Shown one piece after another: positions 13,061 through 20,483 of a DNA stretch of 31,867 nt (the stretch's first letter is position 1; each line of letters opens with the position of its first letter). A program made the translations under genes and the position numbers. The DNA is from a virus. The notes under the pieces are model-generated. The model did not search any database. It was not told the DNA's origin and worked only from the letters and a program-made list of their open reading frames with translations. Location of the stretch: positions 1 through 31,867 of IMG/VR virus record IMGVR_UViG_3300027796_000298. One strand, given 5' to 3'.

Positions 13061-13102
13061 AGGCGTTACAAAATCAAAAACTTGATTTAACAAAATCAAA
13101 AA
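13036..13102. repeat. A-rich direct repeats, ACAAAATCAAAAA, spaced by helical turns
   Basis: Two perfect 13-base copies start at 13068 and 13090, and a copy lacking one A starts at 13036. The start-to-start distances are 32 and 22 bases, close to three and two turns of the helix. A palindrome AAATCAA-4-TTGATTT (13071-13088) joins the two perfect copies. This looks like a cooperative binding array for a small regulator; the ribbon-helix-helix-like protein of the same operon is a candidate. Confidence 0.5.
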
Positions 13103-13120
13103 AAATAGGAGACACAAAAC

Positions 13121-13390
13121 ATGAGCATAGATATTAAAATCGCAAAAAGCGGCAACGTTATTATTGACCACACAGACACCATACATGGTTGCTTAGAGCA
13201 GGGGGGCGTCTGTGGGCGCAAGGTAAGTGTTGACTCTGCCGCCGTTAAAAAAATGTTTAAAGTCGACGATGTCCGACAGATAAAGTGGAGCGGCGCGTAT
13301 AATGATTGCACAACAAACAAGGCCGCTTTGCTTTACTACCTAGATACTTTGCCGCATAAAGTTTTGAGCAAGGGGCAAATAATACAATAA
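13121..13390 (+). CDS. Hypothetical protein, first gene of a small regulated operon
   Basis: An 89-residue protein that I do not recognise. The N-terminal half is strand-rich with three Cys-containing turns (H-G-C-L-E-Q-G-G-V-C-G-R), the C-terminal half has K-W-S-G-A-Y-N-D-C-T-T-N-K-A-A and a final helix. An AGGAGA site stands 9-10 bases before the ATG, and a promoter with repeats lies upstream. The next two genes follow closely and share one terminator. Confidence 0.65.
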   Translation: MSIDIKIAKSGNVIIDHTDTIHGCLEQGGVCGRKVSVDSAAVKKMFKVDDVRQIKWSGAYNDCTTNKAALLYYLDTLPHKVLSKGQIIQ

Positions 13391-13404
13391 TTGGAGATAA
13401 AAAA

Positions 13405-13653
13405 ATGAAATACATAATAAATTTAACGGCGACCGTAAATGGCCGCGAAATTGTTGGGTTTATCAACACCGACGGCAACGTAGAGTCCGATATCGCTCAC
13501 GAAAACGACGGCGAACAATCGCGACCGATGTTATTTAACACACCTCAAGAGGGGTGGAATTTTATTAAAAAAATATTTCCGCCGGCAGACCCGCTCGATT
13601 TACATTCGGATGATGTCAGGTATTGCAAGGTTGTCCCTCATGCGGAGCAATAA
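13405..13653 (+). CDS. Hypothetical protein
   Basis: An 82-residue protein with a strand-rich start (I-I-N-L-T-A-T-V-N-G-R-E-I-V-G-F-I), an acidic middle, W-N-F-I-K-K-I-F-P and a short C-terminal D-V-R-Y-C-K-V-V. No family is recognised. A TTGGAGATAAA ribosome site precedes the ATG. It lies between the unknown at 13121 and the ribbon-helix-helix-like gene, in the same transcription unit. Confidence 0.65.
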   Translation: MKYIINLTATVNGREIVGFINTDGNVESDIAHENDGEQSRPMLFNTPQEGWNFIKKIFPPADPLDLHSDDVRYCKVVPHAEQ

Positions 13654-13657
13654 TAAT

Positions 13658-13855
13658 ATGTCCGACTCGATTATTGGCAAGCGGGGCGGTAAACGCCCCA
13701 ATGCGGGCAGACCGCGCAAATCTGACGGCGAGCAACCTACTAACTGCGCGTCGCTCTACATTACCCCGTCACAACTGGCAGAGCTAGACCGACAGGCAGG
13801 GGACATTGGACGCTCTCGGTATGTGGTAAAACGTTTAAAGCTAGACCGCAGGTAG
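13658..13855 (+). CDS. Ribbon-helix-helix-like small regulator
   Basis: A 65-residue basic protein. Residues 8-21 read K-R-G-G-K-R-P-N-A-G-R-P-R-K, the G-R-P-R/K-type leader common in small phage and plasmid DNA-binding proteins. A strand A-S-L-Y-I-T-P-S-Q-L follows, then two helices (A-E-L-D-R-Q-A, S-R-Y-V-V-K-R-L), as in CopG/Arc ribbon-helix-helix proteins. The ATG at 13658 has GGAG upstream; the longer frame from 13610 overlaps the previous gene and is not preferred. It may control its own operon through the A-rich repeats at 13.04-13.10 kb, though no sequence feature proves this. Confidence 0.68.
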   Translation: MSDSIIGKRGGKRPNAGRPRKSDGEQPTNCASLYITPSQLAELDRQAGDIGRSRYVVKRLKLDRR

Positions 13856-13859
13856 GCAT

Positions 13860-13893
13860 AAGCCCGCTTTTATAACAAAGGCGGGCTTTTTTT
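13860..13893 (+). terminator. Rho-independent terminator
   Basis: AGCCCGC pairs with GCGGGCT across a 12-base loop, followed by a long T-run. It closes the operon of 13121-13855. Confidence 0.85.
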
Positions 13894-13968
13894 GTGTCTA
13901 TATGTCGCAAATGCCTTATATATAAACCCTTATAACCATATAAACCATTGTCTAAAATCGCGCTTTTG

Positions 13969-14048
13969 TAAGTGCCTTAAAATCAATTAATTCTCACATT
14001 CGTGCGCAAATTTAAAGTAGTGAGAATTAACTCTCTATCAAGCACTTA
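13969..14048. repeat. Two-tier inverted repeat sharing one dyad axis
   Basis: The inner arms TTAATTCTCAC (13987-13997) and GTGAGAATTAA (14020-14030) and the outer arms TAAGTGC (13969-13975) and GCACTTA (14042-14048) have the same centre, with exactly 11 unpaired bases on each side between tiers. Both 11-base spacers end in ATCAA. Confidence 0.6.
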
Positions 14049-14161
14049 TGCAATATACGCTTTTTGTAATATTATGTAACAAATCGTATCTTTGTTGTAA
14101 GTTGCTATTTATTATAGTCTTATGTCATTTTAAGCCGGGTATGCTTAGGCGTCTATTTGAC

Positions 14162-14204
14162 CCCCCTTATATTATTATTATATAAATATAATAATATAAG
14201 GGGG
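14162..14204. repeat. Perfect 17-bp inverted repeat (long hairpin)
   Basis: The arms at 14162-14178 and 14188-14204 are exact reverse complements: five C/G pairs at the base, then twelve A/T pairs, with a nine-base loop. No T-run follows on either strand, so it is not a standard terminator. Confidence 0.7.
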
Positions 14205-14463
14205 CAATAGCCTGACATGCACACCCGTATTTTTTGATTTTTGATTTTTTTTTAACGCGTGATATAAAAAATAAAAATATATCACACCCTTAAAAAGAAA
14301 ATGCCCTAGGATTGTTTTTGAGGGCTGGGGTATACTAACCCTCGGACGGATAGCTAAACGCCAAGCCTAGGCCATCCTCGCATTAAAGCGCCCTGTTGCA
14401 AATAATCATAAAACCCCACTTTTTGCTATTTACATTTGGACACCCCCGTTTTACAACGGTCGC

Positions 14464-14919
14464 ATGACCGGCGCCCACAAAAGACAACCTATGCCCAAAT
14501 ACAAAAGCCAAGCCCGCAATTTTAGGAGCTCGGCCGCTTGGCAGGCCATATCCGCACAGGTGCGCACTGCACATCCCCTTTGCCAAGACCCTTTTGGTTG
14601 GCATGCTGCAACAGGCCGCTATGCACCAAGCACAGATGCGCACCATGTCAAGCGCCTCGCAGACGCACCAGAGGCCTCTAGGGATGCCGACAACCTCATG
14701 GCCGTATGCAAAACCTGCCATGCAGCCCTGCACGGCTCCAGAGGGGCGCTCATGCGCATGGTCGACGATGGTATGCCCATAGACGCCCTCAATAACACCC
14801 GAGGGGGGGGCAAAAAGTTTCAAAAAAAACCTCCCGACCGTTTCCATGTCCTCGATTCAAAAATGCGCGGGGTTTTTACGGGGGTAGGAGTAAAAATTAA
14901 AAACGGCGAAATTTTATGA
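14464..14919 (+). CDS. HNH endonuclease, packaging-associated
   Basis: A 151-residue HNH nuclease directly before TerS, the usual position of HNH proteins that assist cos cleavage by HK97-type terminases. It has P-L-C-Q-D-P-F-G, then A-H-H-V-K-R-L (catalytic His), D-N-L-M-A-V-C-K-T-C-H-A-A-L-H-G, supplying the Asn and the Cys/His metal ligands. The C-terminal tail is basic. The ATG at 14464 sits inside a small CGGTC-GCAT-GACCG hairpin and lacks a ribosome site; the Met at 14491 is an equally good start. A run of eight G (14803-14810) lies in the C-terminal part. The stop overlaps the TerS start by ATGA. Confidence 0.85.
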   Translation: MTGAHKRQPMPKYKSQARNFRSSAAWQAISAQVRTAHPLCQDPFGWHAATGRYAPSTDAHHVKRLADAPEASRDADNLMAVCKTCHAALHGSRGALMRMVDDGMPIDALNNTRGGGKKFQKKPPDRFHVLDSKMRGVFTGVGVKIKNGEIL

Positions 14920-15386
14920 AAAAAAAATCCGTAAAAAAAATAAAAACGACGGGCGACGCAATCCGCGCGCTTGAATCTCGACGCACATACATCAGCGCCG
15001 AGGCGCGAAAAATCTTTGAGACGCAAAAGCGCGCGCTTGAAACGGTGCTCATAATCGAGCTTGACGAAACCATCCTTGCGATGTTTGCGCAAGCCAAGGC
15101 CGAAATTTCGGAGATAAATAAAATTATGGAGCGCGGAGAGACCTCGATACGCGTTAGCGACAATGGCGCTTATTACATAAACCCGTATTTGACATTGCGC
15201 TCTATGTTGCAAAAAACTTTGCTCGAGTGCTCGGCGAGATTAGGGCTCTCCCCGGCAGACCGCGCCCGAATGAAGGCGCAACCGACCGAGGGATGGGCGG
15301 CATCCGAAATGACAACGGGCAGAAAAAAGAGCAAGACGCAAAAGGCGCTTGAAGACGCCGCAGACAAAGAGGCGGAATTTTGCTAA
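14916..15386 (+). CDS. terS: Terminase small subunit, P27 type
   Basis: A 156-residue protein with a basic N-terminus, a long helical middle, N-P-Y-L-T-L (89-94) and L-G-L-S-P-A-D-R-A-R-M (109-119). This is the signature of P27-family small terminases, which bind the packaging site and regulate the large subunit. The C-terminus is basic and then acidic. It lies between an HNH nuclease and TerL with tight spacing, as expected. The ATG overlaps the HNH stop. Confidence 0.85.
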   Translation: MKKKSVKKIKTTGDAIRALESRRTYISAEARKIFETQKRALETVLIIELDETILAMFAQAKAEISEINKIMERGETSIRVSDNGAYYINPYLTLRSMLQKTLLECSARLGLSPADRARMKAQPTEGWAASEMTTGRKKSKTQKALEDAADKEAEFC

Positions 15387-15389
15387 ACA

Positions 15390-17051
15390 ATGTCGAGACT
15401 CACACAGACCGCAGCCTATAAGTGGGCGCGCAAAAACCAAGACAACGAAAAGCAATGCTTGCCTGTGCGCCAAGCGTGTCGCCGTTTTTTGGCAGACATA
15501 GAGCGCAAAGACTTGACGTTTGATTTAAAAATTTATGAGCGCATAGTGAGCTATCCGCAGATGTTTAGGCACTTCAAGGGCATTTGTGCGGGGCAAAGTT
15601 TTATCTTAAGACCAGACCAAGAATTTTTTTTAGGACAACTTTTTGCGTTTAAAAATAAAGAAACTGGGTTGCGACGCTTTACTGATTTTCATAAAACTAT
15701 GCCGCGCAAAAACGGTAAAACGGCAGAGTGCGCTTTGCTCGGCGGCTATTGCTTTAGCGCGGACAAAGAGGCCGCGCCCGAAGTTTACTCGATTGCGAGC
15801 GCCGAGAAACAGGCGCGCGAATGCTGGACGGCATTTAAACGCTTTGCGCTATCAACGGAGCGCTATAAAAAAACTTTAAAATTCCGCACCGACTATATCG
15901 AGCACGAAAAAAGCGGAGGCAAGTTTGAGCCGCTGCCGTCCGATGCGGCGACCCTTGAGGGTCGCAATCCCTCTTGCGTAATCTTTGACGAATCGCATAC
16001 CTACCGCAACGCCGACCACGTGGACGCCCTTATACAGGGGATGGGCGGACGCGCGCAGCCAATATCGGGCGACATTACAACAGCGGGCGACAACAAAACG
16101 AGCTACGGCTATGAGCGCTTTAAATACGCCCGCGCAGTGTTAAGCGGGGAGGTTGTCGCAGATAATTTTTTGCCAATGATTTTTACAATAGACGATGGCG
16201 ACGATCCGTTTGACATAGAGGCTTGGCACAAAGCAAATCCCGCACTTGGCATAAGCAAGACCGTTATATTTATGGAGGGGCTGGCGGCCAAAGCGCGTAT
16301 GAGCACACGTGCATTAAATACCTTTTTAAGCAGGCAGCTTTGCGTGTGGACAAGCCCCTCCACTCTTTGGCTACCGCTCGACCAATGGACAGCGCTCATC
16401 AAGCCGCAGCCCGTATTAGACGGTAAGACCTGCATCCTTAGCATAGACGCTTCGGCGACGCGCGACTTAACCAGCATAAACCTTTTATTTATGCCGCAGG
16501 CCGGGCTTGATAAATTTTACACAATCCCATTATTTTATGTGCCGGCAACGGCAGCGCGCGAAAAAGAAACCCTCGACAGAGTGCCGTATGAAACATGGCA
16601 GCGCGACGGACACGTGTATATTTGCAACGGCGGTTTTGTAAATCGCGATTTTTTATTTGATGAAGTTTTGCGTCTTTGCAAAAAATATAATGTGATAGAG
16701 GTTGCGGGCGACCCGTGGGGACTGCGTGAAACTTTTGCAAAACTTGGCGCGCTCGAAATCAAGACCCGCAATGTCAGACAGGGCTATCAAACCATATCCC
16801 CCGCCATCAAGCGCGCCGAAGAATTGATTTTGAGCGGAGACCTAAACCACAATGGCAACCCGTGTTTTGAGTGGAATTTTCAAAACGTAGTTTTGACAAC
16901 AGACCCCGCGGGCAATGTCAAACTCGACAAGGCAAAATCGCGCGACCGCATAGACGGCGTCGCCGCATTTATAGACTCTGTCGCGGCTTTAATCGAAAAC
17001 GGAATAGAGACACCCAAAGAATCGGAGGCGCCATCATGTCTAATAATTTAA
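15390..17051 (+). CDS. terL: Terminase large subunit
   Basis: A 553-residue DNA-packaging motor of the HK97/Terminase_1 type. The ATPase has a Walker A variant P-R-K-N-G-K-T (about 105-111) and Walker B V-I-F-D-E-S-H (about 197-203); a following T-T-A-G-D-N segment fits the coupling motif. The nuclease domain starts with L-S-I-D-A-S-A-T-R-D (about 350) and continues with a later acidic V-A-G-D-P-W and the D-R-I-D-G-V-A-A segment near the C-terminus. It cuts concatemers and drives DNA into the prohead. It starts three bases after the TerS stop and its end overlaps the next gene by 16 bases. Confidence 0.95.
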   Translation: MSRLTQTAAYKWARKNQDNEKQCLPVRQACRRFLADIERKDLTFDLKIYERIVSYPQMFRHFKGICAGQSFILRPDQEFFLGQLFAFKNKETGLRRFTDFHKTMPRKNGKTAECALLGGYCFSADKEAAPEVYSIASAEKQARECWTAFKRFALSTERYKKTLKFRTDYIEHEKSGGKFEPLPSDAATLEGRNPSCVIFDESHTYRNADHVDALIQGMGGRAQPISGDITTAGDNKTSYGYERFKYARAVLSGEVVADNFLPMIFTIDDGDDPFDIEAWHKANPALGISKTVIFMEGLAAKARMSTRALNTFLSRQLCVWTSPSTLWLPLDQWTALIKPQPVLDGKTCILSIDASATRDLTSINLLFMPQAGLDKFYTIPLFYVPATAAREKETLDRVPYETWQRDGHVYICNGGFVNRDFLFDEVLRLCKKYNVIEVAGDPWGLRETFAKLGALEIKTRNVRQGYQTISPAIKRAEELILSGDLNHNGNPCFEWNFQNVVLTTDPAGNVKLDKAKSRDRIDGVAAFIDSVAALIENGIETPKESEAPSCLII

Positions 17052-17251
17052 AACTTTTGTCTGCGGGCGAAATCGCAATCGGACTAGGCCGCAGCTTGGT
17101 CTATGTTTATTTTATGCGCAACGCGGGTTTTCCTATGCCGGGCAAACGCGCGACGCTAGAGGCGGCGCTTGATTGGTTGCGCGCAAATCCTGATTTTGTA
17201 GCGGGGCGGCATCGAAAAAAGCCGCAGTTAATAAACGTTAATAAACGTTAA
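17036..17251 (+). CDS. Small helix-turn-helix protein after TerL
   Basis: A 71-residue protein from the ATG at 17036 with GGAGG upstream. It has L-S-A-G-E-I-A-I-G-L-G-R-S-L-V-Y-V-Y-F-M-R-N-A-G-F-P, which reads as a helix-turn-helix with a following G-F-P-x-P turn, like small excisionase or Nu1-type DNA-binding domains. The rest is basic. Its place between TerL and portal is uncommon for a regulator; a role in packaging initiation or late-gene control is possible. Its last codons lie in a 10-base tandem repeat. Confidence 0.65.
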   Translation: MSNNLKLLSAGEIAIGLGRSLVYVYFMRNAGFPMPGKRATLEAALDWLRANPDFVAGRHRKKPQLINVNKR

Positions 17252-17256
17252 TAAAT
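17227..17256 (+). repeat. Three tandem copies of a 10-base unit (GTTAATAAAC)
   Basis: Two perfect copies and one with a final T cover the last codons and stop of the small HTH gene. The unit is not a multiple of three, so copy number would shift the C-terminus. Confidence 0.7.
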
Positions 17257-17308
17257 CGCCAATGTAAAAAAACACAAAGGCGTGTGAAAAAAGTCTCATA
17301 GAAAAACT

Positions 17309-18484
17309 ATGGGACTTTTTGATTTTTTAAAGAGCAAGCGACCCGAAGCGCCATATCGCGACTCCGTTTTATGGGACATGATTTCCAGCATCAGCGGCGG
17401 CGCGGTAAATGAAAAGACGGTGCTCGGCGTGGCCTGTATCTTCGGCGCTTTGCGCGTTCGCGGCAATCTCATTGCGGGGTTGCCCATCCATCTTTACGAT
17501 GGCGACAAGCGCACCACAAAACCCACCGCTTTAAATAATCTACTCAAATATCGCGTAAGCGACGGCATCAATACTTTTAATTTTATCCAAGCGATGCAAT
17601 CAAGCGCCGACCTGCACGGCGACGCATACGCGCAGATAGTGCGCAACCAACTTAGCGAGCCGCTCGAATTGGTAAAGCTGCCTAACTTTAGTTTTAGGGG
17701 CATGGAGTATAAGGGCGCGAAACTCTTTTACCAATTTGGCAATGCGCAATATCAGAGCGACGAAATCCTGCATATAAAAGGGGTTTCGGTCGACGGCATG
17801 AGGGGATTGCCGCTCACAAAGAATTTTAAAACGGTGCTCGGCATAGCAATCAACTTAGACCGCGAGCTTGAAAAGTTTTTTGAAAACGGTTGCGCAAGCA
17901 ACGCCGCTGCGACCACAGACGCGAAGCTCACGAAAGACCAGCTTGTCGATATGCGCAAGCTTTTGAAGGAGGAATATTCGGGCGTCCACAATGCGGGCAA
18001 ACTTTTGTTTTTTGATAATGGCGTAAAAATAAGCAGCTTGCGCATGAGCAACAAAGACGCCGACACCATAGCGTTTAAAAAGCAAATGGTAAACGATGTA
18101 TGCGCATATTTTGGTTTAACGCCCGATATGCTCGGAGACTTCGAGCGCGCCACTTACGCAAACAGCGAGCAAGGCCGCAGAACCTTTTTTCAACTTACCG
18201 CCCTACCGCTCATCAAGAACTGGGAGACTGAATTAAATATAAAACTAATCTCTGACACGGAGCGCGCGGGCGGGCTATTTGTAAAGTTTAATGAAAAGGG
18301 TCTTTTGCGCGCAGATACAACCGCGCAAAAAGATTACTACGCCGCCGCCATCACAAACGGATGGATGAGCCGCAACGAAGTGAGGGAGTGCGAAAACCTT
18401 CCGCCTTATGAGGGCGGAGATGAATTTTTAACGCCGCTAAATATGACCACCGAAAAACAAAAGGCCGCAAATGGAGCAGGATAA
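17309..18484 (+). CDS. Portal protein, HK97 family
   Basis: A 391-residue portal that forms the twelve-fold DNA channel at one head vertex. It begins M-G-L-F-D-F-L-K, has A-L-R-V-R-G-N-L-I-A-G-L-P, D-L-H-G-D-A-Y-A-Q-I, an I-L-H-I-K-G strand and F-G-L-T-P-D-M-L-G-D followed by A-T-Y-A-N-S-E-Q, all typical of the HK97/Phage_portal family. The C-terminus R-N-E-V-R-E-C-E-N-L-P-P is also family-typical. The length fits. The gene follows a 57-base gap and overlaps the protease gene by 14 bases. Its ribosome site is weak. Confidence 0.93.
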   Translation: MGLFDFLKSKRPEAPYRDSVLWDMISSISGGAVNEKTVLGVACIFGALRVRGNLIAGLPIHLYDGDKRTTKPTALNNLLKYRVSDGINTFNFIQAMQSSADLHGDAYAQIVRNQLSEPLELVKLPNFSFRGMEYKGAKLFYQFGNAQYQSDEILHIKGVSVDGMRGLPLTKNFKTVLGIAINLDRELEKFFENGCASNAAATTDAKLTKDQLVDMRKLLKEEYSGVHNAGKLLFFDNGVKISSLRMSNKDADTIAFKKQMVNDVCAYFGLTPDMLGDFERATYANSEQGRRTFFQLTALPLIKNWETELNIKLISDTERAGGLFVKFNEKGLLRADTTAQKDYYAAAITNGWMSRNEVRECENLPPYEGGDEFLTPLNMTTEKQKAANGAG

Positions 18485-19058
18485 AAAAATAGAATTGAGG
18501 GAATTTTTAAACCCCGTAGAAGCGCGCGCTGCCGACGGTAAGAAAAAAATCGGCGGCCTTGCGGTGCCCTATAATAAAGACAGCGCCGTCATGGGCGACT
18601 TTGTAGAGCGCTTTGCTAAGGGCGCATTTACCGAGTCTTTGAAGACGCGCGATGTGCAATATCTTTACGCGCATAATAGCGAGCAAATAATCGCGCGGAC
18701 AAGCGCGGGCAATCTGCGGCTTACCGACACGGACGAAGGTTTAAGCTTTGAGGCCGACCTGCCGAATACGCAAAGGGCGAATGACCTTTACGAAGACATC
18801 GCCGTAAAAAATATCACAAAAAACTCATTCGGGTTTTTTCCAATTTCCACGCAATGGGATAAAGACGAAGCGCGCGGTCTTTGGATTCGCACGATTTTGC
18901 AGGCCGAGCTTTACGAAATAAGCGCAGTCTCCAATCCCGCATATTTAGACACTTCGCTGGCGCATAGGTCTTTAAATAATTTTCAAAAAAGCGCGGGCAT
19001 GCCCGTTGAAGTAGCCCGTCGCGCAATCGAAATAATAAAAATCAAAGGAAGTATATGA
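18471..19058 (+). CDS. Prohead protease, HK97 family (S78)
   Basis: A 195-residue protease that trims the capsid scaffold domain during head maturation. It has G-L-A-V-P-Y near the start, F-V-E-R-F-A-K-G-A-F, the catalytic His in Y-A-H-N-S (His68), Ser119 in K-N-S-F-G-F, and E-L-Y-E-I-S-A-V-S-N-P-A-Y (146-158), the conserved third motif of this family. It lies between portal and capsid with a four-base overlap into the capsid gene, as expected. Confidence 0.92.
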   Translation: MEQDKKIELREFLNPVEARAADGKKKIGGLAVPYNKDSAVMGDFVERFAKGAFTESLKTRDVQYLYAHNSEQIIARTSAGNLRLTDTDEGLSFEADLPNTQRANDLYEDIAVKNITKNSFGFFPISTQWDKDEARGLWIRTILQAELYEISAVSNPAYLDTSLAHRSLNNFQKSAGMPVEVARRAIEIIKIKGSI

Positions 19059-20407
19059 CTATATCCGAAATGTTAGAAAAACGCGCGGCGAAGGTTACCG
19101 AAATGGAAACCTTGACAAAACCCGCAGACACCGACAAGCGCTGCCTCAACGCCGACGAACAAAAAAAGTTCGGCGAGATTCGCGCAGAAATCGAAGGCCT
19201 TGATAAAGATATTGAATTGCGCCGTGCGCAAGACGGTATCGTATCTCACGGCGCGGCTCTTGCGGCCGCCGCAAAGACGGCAACGAGAGAGCCCCAGCGC
19301 AATTTTTCGCAAAAAGAAATGCGCGACCTTGAGGGCTTCAATATCTGCAAATTTCTTAAGGGCGCAAGCGGCGCTCGCCTCGACGGTATCGAGGCCGAAA
19401 TGGCGCAGGAAGGCGCGGAGGAACGTCAGCGCGCTTGCGTAAGCGGCGGCACTGCGCAGCTCATCCTGCCCTCTTTTGTTGCATCCTTTTTGTCACGCCG
19501 CGAAAAGCGCGCTATGAGTGTAACAGGCGATACCGCGACGCTCGGCGGCAAGACGGTTGCAACTCAACTCGGCGAACTCTCCGAAGTTGTGCGCGATGAG
19601 ACCGTATTGGGCCCTCTCGGCGTGACCGTGATGAGCGGGCTTGTCGGCAATCTCGATATGCCCGTGCAAACCTCCGTCGGCGGCACTTTGGCAGCTAAGA
19701 GCGAAACAGGCTCTGCGGTCAAACTCTCGCCCGTAATCGCGAAGGTATCATTTACCCCGAAGCGCATCCCCGGCCAGACGGAAATCTCCAACCAGTTGCT
19801 GGCGCAATCAAGCCTTGACGCGCAGGGCTTTGTAAGCCGCAACCTTAACGAGACCATCATGGGCTTGTTGCAGCGCAACGTGATTGGCGGAGACGGCTCA
19901 ATCTTTACAGGCTTGCTCGGAGAGACAGGGCTCGGCTCTGTAACCACGGGCTCGACACCCGCCGCTTTGACATGGGCTAAGGTTTGCGAATTTATCGGCA
20001 AGGTAGACTCGCTTAACGGCTCTAAGCTTGGCTGGCTCATCAACAACGCCACCTTGGCCGCCCTTATGGGCAAGGCAAAGGGCACGGGCGAAGGCTACGT
20101 AATCGGCGACACCATCACCGGCGCGGGCTCTCGCATTTTGGCGGGCTATCAGGCCGCGGTATCAAACTGCACCCCGAACTCGTTGACTGTGGGCTCCGGC
20201 GAAACTTTGGTCGAAGACCTCTCGGCTGTCATCTTTGGCGATTGGTCAAAGCTTATGGTCGGTATGTGGGGAGGCATAGGCCTCATAGTAGACCCCTACA
20301 CCAAGGCGGGCGACGGCACTACGGTAATAACTGCTGAGCTTTTTGCCGACTCCCACGCTTTGAGACCCTCGGCTTTTGCTGTCTGTAAGGATGTCGTAAC
20401 ATCCTAG
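19055..20407 (+). CDS. Major capsid protein, HK97 fold
   Basis: A 450-residue capsid protein. Residues about 1-110 form a charged, helical delta (scaffold) domain with M-L-E-K-R-A-A-K-V and L-D-K-D-I-E-L-R-R-A-Q, which the upstream protease probably removes. The core has V-P-K/T-P-K-R-I-P-G-Q-T-E-I-S-N-Q-L-L, R-N-V-I-G-G-D-G and, near the end, F-G-D-W-S-K-L-M-V-G-M-W-G-G, the classic HK97-family C-terminal segment. An AAGGAAG ribosome site precedes the ATG. A strong hairpin follows the stop, in keeping with high expression. Confidence 0.94.
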   Translation: MTISEMLEKRAAKVTEMETLTKPADTDKRCLNADEQKKFGEIRAEIEGLDKDIELRRAQDGIVSHGAALAAAAKTATREPQRNFSQKEMRDLEGFNICKFLKGASGARLDGIEAEMAQEGAEERQRACVSGGTAQLILPSFVASFLSRREKRAMSVTGDTATLGGKTVATQLGELSEVVRDETVLGPLGVTVMSGLVGNLDMPVQTSVGGTLAAKSETGSAVKLSPVIAKVSFTPKRIPGQTEISNQLLAQSSLDAQGFVSRNLNETIMGLLQRNVIGGDGSIFTGLLGETGLGSVTTGSTPAALTWAKVCEFIGKVDSLNGSKLGWLINNATLAALMGKAKGTGEGYVIGDTITGAGSRILAGYQAAVSNCTPNSLTVGSGETLVEDLSAVIFGDWSKLMVGMWGGIGLIVDPYTKAGDGTTVITAELFADSHALRPSAFAVCKDVVTS

Positions 20408-20431
20408 TTTGTTGTGTGTGTTCTCCTAATC

Positions 20432-20457
20432 GGGTTGCCGTCTTCGGACGGCAGCCC
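20432..20457 (+). promoter_or_regulatory. UUCG-tetraloop hairpin after the capsid gene
   Basis: An 11-base-pair stem (GGGTTGCCGTC against GACGGCAGCCC, one G-U pair) closed by TTCG lies between the capsid stop and the next gene. No T-run follows, so it is more likely an mRNA stabiliser or partial attenuator that sets the high capsid to low connector ratio than a full terminator. Confidence 0.6.
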
Positions 20458-20483
20458 TCCACTAAAAAAACAAATTAAATTTT

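Larger units (their letters stand above)
13894..14463. other. Gene-free, AT-rich region with several dyad symmetries before the late operon
   Basis: No convincing gene is visible on either strand over about 570 bases. The stretch holds a two-tier dyad at 13969-14048, a 17-base-pair hairpin at 14162-14204, an 8-base inverted repeat GTGATATA/TATATCAC at 14259-14285, and a short GCCCT/AGGGC hairpin near 14303-14327. TTTGTT-16-TATAGT (14091-14118) is a weak candidate for the late promoter. The position just before HNH-TerS-TerL is also where a cos or pac site usually lies, and it could hold the replication origin or attP; none of these can be identified from sequence alone. Confidence 0.55.

Noticed and set aside
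13969-14285. CRISPR-like array in the repeat-rich gene-free stretch
   Set aside because: The repeats are single dyads of different sequence, not regularly spaced copies of one unit, and no cas gene is present.
14383-14847. A 154-codon minus-strand frame opposite the packaging HNH gene
   Set aside because: The plus-strand frame has the complete HNH motif and fits the operon; the minus frame shows no family pattern and lies in the wrong direction.
17036-17251. Shared start MSNNLKL with the 1313-1582 product as evidence of homology
   Set aside because: Only the first seven residues agree; the remainder differs in composition and predicted structure, so it is more likely chance or a shared translation-start context.
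19564-20085. A 173-codon minus-strand frame within the capsid gene
   Set aside because: It is a codon-bias shadow of the highly expressed capsid gene, Pro/Ser/Thr-rich and without a start context.
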